10,160 bases of DNA from contig CAYSLU010000131.1 in NCBI GenBank assembly GCA_964431965.1, forward strand, positions 1 to 10,160, read 5' to 3'. A program made the translations under genes and the position numbers. The stretch comes from CAYSLU01 sp964431965. Lineage in GTDB: Bacteria > Verrucomicrobiota > Kiritimatiellia > CAIKKV01 > CAYSLU01. Positions 6,763 through 10,160 of the stretch are shown one piece after another (the stretch's first letter is position 1; each line of letters starts with the position of its first letter). The notes below the pieces were generated by a model that searched no databases, was not told where the DNA came from, and was given only the letters and a program-made list of their open reading frames with translations.

Positions 6763-7667
6763 TCCCCCTTCGGATTCGCCGTTCGTTTTACCGCACTGGC
6801 TTCGGCCGCCGCATCGGACGGCAGCGGATAGCCTGCCGCGAGGCGCATGCCCACGTGCGGCCTCCTCTTGCCGTGATACATGTTGCCCCACTGCGACGAG
6901 ATGCGGATCGACTCGGGCCCGTCGGTGTGGACATACGACCCGCCTCGGACGACCCGGGCATAGTTCGAGACGACGTTGACAGGATCGATCGTAACCGCCT
7001 CCCGCGTGGTGTGGTCGGGCTGGAAGTAGTCGAGGCACCACTCCCAGACATTGCCGGTCATGTCATGGAAGCCCCAGGCGTTGGGCTTCTTCAGGCCCAC
7101 GGGCATGGGGGCCTTGGCGTTGTCGCGCGTCCATGCATACTCGCCGAGCAAGGCCGGGTCGCTCCCGAAACAGTATGGCGTCGTCGTGCCCGCCCGGGCC
7201 GCATACTCCCACTCGGCTTCGGTCGGCAGCCGGAAGACCATGCCCGGCGGCAGCCGGTCGCCAGAGCGGGCGGTGAGAAGCGCCGCGAAGTTTGTCGCCT
7301 CGATCCACACGATCCCGGTGACGGGGCATTCATCCGTGTCGGTGGCCGATGCGCCCCGCTGGGGCATGACGGCGACCCACTGCCGGCGCGTGATCTCCGT
7401 CTTCCCCAGATAGAACGGGCGGGTGATGCGCACCCGATGATGGAACTCCTCCGTGGGCGACGCGCGCGGATCGTCCGGGCCAGCCCCCATCATGAACTCG
7501 CCCGCCGGCACTCTGATGAGTTCCACGACTGCCGCCGGATTCGTTCCGTCGGCCAGAGCCAGCACGATCGGCAGCGACTCCGGCTCACCCGCCGAAACGC
7601 CCTCCGGAATGCCCCCCAGGACCGCCATCGTGAATGCCACAAGCCGCGCCGCGCATGTCTTCCTCAT
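6759..7667 (-). CDS. SUMF1/FGE-fold protein A, secreted, catalytic cysteines missing
   Basis: The 302-aa product has a signal segment ending near GVSA (residue 26) and the same fold as its paralogue at 4353-5228: GEFMMG (56-61), HHRVRITRPFYLGK (76-89), LPTEAEWEYAARAGT (147-161), GNVWE (205-209), RGGSY (241-245) and GMRLA (273-277). The region after RGGS reads VHTDGPESIRISSQWG and again has no cysteine, so formylglycine formation is unlikely and a ligand-binding or altered catalytic role is more plausible. A charged, Ala-rich tail of about 20 residues follows the domain and is absent from the paralogue. ATG 7667 has AGGAG eight bases upstream and follows the lyase-like gene stop by 14 bases. 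Its own stop overlaps the next gene's start (ATGATG), and its last codons supply that gene's Shine-Dalgarno, a sign of translational coupling. Confidence 0.9.
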   Translation of the reverse strand: MRKTCAARLVAFTMAVLGGIPEGVSAGEPESLPIVLALADGTNPAAVVELIRVPAGEFMMGAGPDDPRASPTEEFHHRVRITRPFYLGKTEITRRQWVAVMPQRGASATDTDECPVTGIVWIEATNFAALLTARSGDRLPPGMVFRLPTEAEWEYAARAGTTTPYCFGSDPALLGEYAWTRDNAKAPMPVGLKKPNAWGFHDMTGNVWEWCLDYFQPDHTTREAVTIDPVNVVSNYARVVRGGSYVHTDGPESIRISSQWGNMYHGKRRPHVGMRLAAGYPLPSDAAAEASAVKRTANPKGE

Positions 7668-7681
7668 CTGGTCTGCTCCTC

Positions 7682-9970
7682 TCATTTCAGCGCCGGCTCG
7701 ATCCGATAGGCGAGGGTTCTCGCCGCCTTCAGCGCGACGGGCTTGTCTCCGCTCTCCAGCAGATCGATCATGATGTTCCGGGCGGAGGCGCCTTCGTTCA
7801 ACCACTTGTCCGTCCATTCGGCGGGCGAAAGCTTCACACGGCGCGGCTGCTCGAAGCTCACGATCACGACGCCTCCGAAGCGCGTCAGGCGGACGGCCTG
7901 GACCTTGTCTGCGGACTGCTCGCTTGCCGCCACCCACTTGCCACCGATCTGGAATTCGATCCTCACGTTCGCGTTGCTCGCCTGGGTGGTACCCTTGCCA
8001 AGATAGACCGGGATGGTCTCGTAGAGTTCGGCCATCGTCTCCCGGCCGTCGCCGCCAACCGTGGTCTCGACGCGGATGCCCTTCCCGTCGACGGTGAAGA
8101 TGCGGGCGTATCCGTTGGAGGCCGCCAGCGGCTCGTCGTACATCAGGTCCTTGGCCTTTGCCGCATCGGACGCGCCGGGTTCCTTGACGATCTTCATGGC
8201 CACGAGGGGGCCCTCGACCGTGATCCTGCCGCCGCCGTCCTTGGCGTCGCAGGCGACCTGCGGCGCGACGTTGCGGGCCGAGGTAAAGACCCGGCCGTCG
8301 GCCGTGACGCCGCTGACCGCGTGCATGGGCCAGGTGCGCCAGGCGTCGAGCACGTCAAAGGACTTGTCGTAGGACATGCCCATGCGCAGGCCGAGAATCA
8401 CGGCGCCGGCCTGCGGCGTCCAGAACGCGGAAAGCTGGCCGCCGCCGAGCCCCATCGGTCCGCCGAACTGCGCCTTGCCGTCGTCGGGCCGTTGATCGGC
8501 GACCGGTCCGCTGTGCAGGATCGCCGCAAAGGCCGGCTGCCGGACGGCAACGAACTCGCGGTTGAAGTCGCGGAAGAAGCTCTCGCCCCTGAGGAACGGG
8601 GACTTGAGCAGTGGCGAGCCGGCCTTCTCCAGGGCCTGGCGATGGGCGAAGGTCCCCTTCCGGTAGAACTCGTAGGCCGGGTTCTGGCTGATCGGGAAGT
8701 TGTAGGTCATCCACATCCGGAGCGTCCACGGCCACATGGTGTTCTGGGTGGTCAGTTCGTCGTCCGTGTAGTAGTGGCCTTTCGCGTCGCGCAGGTTCTC
8801 GCGGATCTGCTCGACGAACATGTGTCCGCGGCGGGCCGGCGCCGTCTTGAGCGTCTCCGGATCCGGGAGCGCCACGAACTGGGCCGCCTCGTCCGTGATC
8901 ATGGCCGCCGCGGCATCGCGCACGCCGTCCCATGCTTGCTGGTCGGCGTAGGACGGGCTGCCCAGCCGCGCGTTGAAGTGGCTCGGGCCGGCGAGGCGGC
9001 CGTCGGGCTCCGGAAGGATCAGGTGACCGCGGAGCCGGTAGACGCGCTCGATCGCCGACTGGACGAACGGCCAGTCCGTCATGAGCCCGATCCACGAGGC
9101 GTAGAGGTTGGCGGCGCCGCCGAAGCCGGTCTCGGGCCCGCCGCGCTCGACCCAGTAGCCGGCCGGGCTGATGTAGCGCGGATCGGTGAAGAGGGGCTTC
9201 GCGTACGCTTCAACCTTCCGGGCGAACTCGGGATCGCCGACGGCGCGGCTGATGTAGACGAGCCCGAGCGGCGCCAGCAGGTCGTTCTCGCAGGACTCGC
9301 CCCGGATACCCCACGAGAGGATCCGCTCGCCGGCCATCTTCATGCCCGTCTCAAAGGCTGTGCGGACGTCGGGCGGAAGCGCGTCCTTGAAGCCGGGGTA
9401 GGCCGCGGCCCAGAAGACCGGGTTGTAGCCATGCCAGTCCGGGCGGATGGGTGAGGGCGACTTGCCGTCGTTCGCTTCGGCGAAGTCGTGGAACATCATC
9501 AGCTGGACCGCGGCGCCCGCGAAGGCGCGCAGCTTGAGCGCCCGGCTGTTCCGGTAGGGATTGCCCGGGAAGTCCCACTGCACAAAGGACATCAGCGCTT
9601 CGGGCCACACCGGCGGAATGTAAACGGCATTGGTTCGCTCTATGTTGGAGAGGAGGAAGCTGGCCGGCGGCGCCTTGACGGCCGGGGTGCCGCGCTTTGT
9701 GCCCACGAGCGGCTGCTGCATGAGCGTGAGCAGGTAGTTCCGGTAGAGATAGTCGGGATCCGGGTCGACGGGCTTGCTCTCGTCGATCTCAGCGGTCACG
9801 CCATGGTCGAAGTCCTTCTCCTTCAGCGAGGCCATGTAGGCACGCAGCGTCTTCTGGTACTCGTGCTTCTGCGGCAGCCGGCCGGGCGCGGCTTCGCCCT
9901 CGGCCCGCAGGCCCGGACCTCCGGCGGCGGACAGCAGCGCGGCTGACAGGACCATGACGCTCAATTTCAT
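7682..9970 (-). CDS. Secreted lyase-like protein, helical N-terminal half plus beta-rich C-terminal half
   Basis: The first gene of the operon encodes 762 aa with a signal peptide ending in LRAEGEA (about residue 23). Residues 35-460 are mostly helical with conserved-looking patches rich in aromatic residues and His: RPDWHGYNPVFWAAAYPGF (176-194), GESCENDLLAPLG, and SYADQQAWDG. Residues 470-762 are rich in beta-strand patterns (FAAILHSGPV, GAVILGLRMGMSYD, VVIVSFEQPRRVKLS). A helical toroid followed by a beta-sandwich is the build of heparinase II/III, PL8 and alginate-lyase-type enzymes, so a polysaccharide lyase or related glycan enzyme is the best guess. I could not name a family or catalytic Tyr/His pair. 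ATG 9970 has GGAGG eight bases upstream. It is driven by a divergent promoter at about 10009-10038 and probably controlled by the neighbouring GntR regulator. Confidence 0.75.
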   Translation of the reverse strand: MKLSVMVLSAALLSAAGGPGLRAEGEAAPGRLPQKHEYQKTLRAYMASLKEKDFDHGVTAEIDESKPVDPDPDYLYRNYLLTLMQQPLVGTKRGTPAVKAPPASFLLSNIERTNAVYIPPVWPEALMSFVQWDFPGNPYRNSRALKLRAFAGAAVQLMMFHDFAEANDGKSPSPIRPDWHGYNPVFWAAAYPGFKDALPPDVRTAFETGMKMAGERILSWGIRGESCENDLLAPLGLVYISRAVGDPEFARKVEAYAKPLFTDPRYISPAGYWVERGGPETGFGGAANLYASWIGLMTDWPFVQSAIERVYRLRGHLILPEPDGRLAGPSHFNARLGSPSYADQQAWDGVRDAAAAMITDEAAQFVALPDPETLKTAPARRGHMFVEQIRENLRDAKGHYYTDDELTTQNTMWPWTLRMWMTYNFPISQNPAYEFYRKGTFAHRQALEKAGSPLLKSPFLRGESFFRDFNREFVAVRQPAFAAILHSGPVADQRPDDGKAQFGGPMGLGGGQLSAFWTPQAGAVILGLRMGMSYDKSFDVLDAWRTWPMHAVSGVTADGRVFTSARNVAPQVACDAKDGGGRITVEGPLVAMKIVKEPGASDAAKAKDLMYDEPLAASNGYARIFTVDGKGIRVETTVGGDGRETMAELYETIPVYLGKGTTQASNANVRIEFQIGGKWVAASEQSADKVQAVRLTRFGGVVIVSFEQPRRVKLSPAEWTDKWLNEGASARNIMIDLLESGDKPVALKAARTLAYRIEPALK

Positions 9971-9989
9971 GTCGAATTCCTCCCCTTCA
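9971..9989 (-). promoter_or_regulatory. Ribosome binding site and short leader of the first operon gene
   Basis: The minus-strand leader carries GGGGAGGA, eight bases upstream of the ATG at 9970. This near-perfect Shine-Dalgarno settles the start of the lyase-like gene. The divergent GntR gene, by contrast, lacks one. Confidence 0.7.
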
Positions 9990-10013
9990 CATCGTTGGCG
10001 AATACTATATAAT
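9986..10013 (+). promoter_or_regulatory. Promoter of the GntR gene (TTCACA - 16 bp - TATAAT)
   Basis: A perfect -10 hexamer TATAAT lies at 10008-10013, with TTCACA (five of six -35 consensus bases) at 9986-9991. Transcription would start about 10019-10021, at or next to the GTG start codon at 10021. With no Shine-Dalgarno upstream, that suggests a leaderless message. Confidence 0.55.
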
Positions 10014-10020
10014 AATCGGC
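9997..10020. promoter_or_regulatory. 24-bp imperfect palindrome, candidate GntR operator
   Basis: The sequence from GGCGAATA to AATCGGC is an imperfect inverted repeat centred between 10008 and 10009, with 9 of 12 base pairs matching. It covers the TATAAT of the rightward promoter and the -10 of the leftward one and ends at the base before the regulator's start codon. GntR regulators bind palindromes of this kind as dimers, so the protein encoded next to it is the obvious candidate, shutting or opening both directions. Binding is inferred. Confidence 0.5.
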
Positions 10021-10038
10021 GTGGCGTACCAGTATCAA
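10009..10038 (-). promoter_or_regulatory. Leftward operon promoter (TTGATA - 18 bp - TATTAT)
   Basis: On the minus strand TTGATA (10038-10033) and TATTAT (10014-10009) each match five of six consensus bases with 18 bp between them. The expected start is about 10002, giving a leader of some 30 nt before the ATG at 9970. The -35 box lies inside the first codons of the GntR gene, so the two promoters overlap face to face. An alternative -10, TATAGT, lies a few bases further on, at 10009-10004. Confidence 0.45.
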
Positions 10039-10160
10039 AAGATCGCGGACGACCTGCTGCGGCGGATCCGGGCGGGCGAGTGGGATAACGGCCGGCAGAT
10101 CCCCCCGATCCGCGTGCTGGAGAAGGACTACCCGCAGAGCCAGATGACCCTCTACCGGGC
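10021..10160 (+). CDS. GntR-family transcriptional regulator, N-terminal fragment
   Basis: The first 46 codons are visible and the rest runs off the right edge. Translation gives VAYQYQKIADDLLRRIRAGE, then WDNGRQIPPIRVLEKDYPQ, then SQMTLYRA. This follows the GntR winged-helix pattern closely: Y..IAD.L...I..GEW..G..IP, then the recognition helix ending in S..T.YRA. The effector domain lies outside the window, so the subfamily is unknown. In the PVC phyla such heads are often fused to LacI-type sugar-sensing domains. GTG 10021 is the only start in frame, since no ATG, GTG or TTG occurs upstream of it. There is no Shine-Dalgarno, and the TATAAT ends only seven bases upstream, which fits leaderless translation. 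Its position facing the operon makes it the likely local regulator. Confidence 0.85.
   Translation, partial: MAYQYQKIADDLLRRIRAGEWDNGRQIPPIRVLEKDYPQSQMTLYR

Noticed and set aside
1252..7667. Possible diversity-generating retroelement: an Avd-type four-helix bundle near lectin-fold FGE proteins
   Set aside because: No reverse transcriptase, template repeat or adenine-biased variable repeat is visible, and the four-helix gene is a fused double domain bounded by its own arrays. The combination is probably coincidental, although a search of flanking DNA for a reverse transcriptase would settle it.
7634..9454. 606-codon plus-strand open frame opposite the lyase-like gene
   Set aside because: High GC content creates long antisense frames. 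The translation lacks domain motifs, while the minus strand gives a signal peptide and a coherent protein.

Overview
The window is GC-rich, bacterial and tightly packed. Almost every gene lies on the minus strand, in what looks like one long operon read from about 9970 down towards 1. The gene content is a set of secreted SUMF1/FGE-fold proteins, PQQ-like propellers whose mature N-terminus carries a WRGP..NGV motif, five-bladed propeller glycosidase-like proteins, and a GntR regulator beside them. That content resembles glycan-use loci of the PVC bacteria (Kiritimatiellota, Lentisphaerota, Planctomycetota, Verrucomicrobiota). This assignment is inference from gene content and style; there is no rRNA or other marker gene.

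Layout, right to left. At 10021-10160 (+) is the start of a GntR-family regulator. It faces the operon across a 50-bp gap that holds overlapping divergent promoters and a 24-bp imperfect palindrome, a likely operator. The operon (-) then runs: a 762-aa secreted protein with a helical N-terminal half and a beta-rich C-terminal half, resembling an alpha/alpha-toroid polysaccharide lyase (9970-7682); SUMF1/FGE-like protein A (7667-6759); secreted glycosidase-like propeller A (6762-5305); SUMF1/FGE-like protein B (5228-4353); a secreted PQQ-like propeller (4316-3117); an unrecognised 244-aa protein (3092-2358); and a short ORF that looks like the cut-off start of a further gene (2331-2203). Neighbouring genes overlap by a few bases or are 14 to 76 bp apart, and most have a clear Shine-Dalgarno.

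The operon is then broken by an unusual cassette at about 1142-2129. It has one gene encoding two four-helix-bundle (23S rRNA intervening-sequence/Avd-like) domains in a single chain. On each side lies a palindromic array of 13-nt units with the same plan: three units, a loop, two inverted units. Beyond it, a second glycosidase-like propeller protein (B) begins at 1120 and runs off the left edge.

Taken together, the locus looks like a glycan- or glycoside-responsive secreted or periplasmic system: a GntR switch, a lyase-like enzyme, two glycosidase-like propellers, and two FGE-fold proteins that lack the catalytic cysteines and may bind rather than catalyse. A repeat-bounded four-helix-bundle element appears to have landed in it and truncated one gene. 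No rRNA, tRNA, CRISPR array, transposase or reverse transcriptase was seen.
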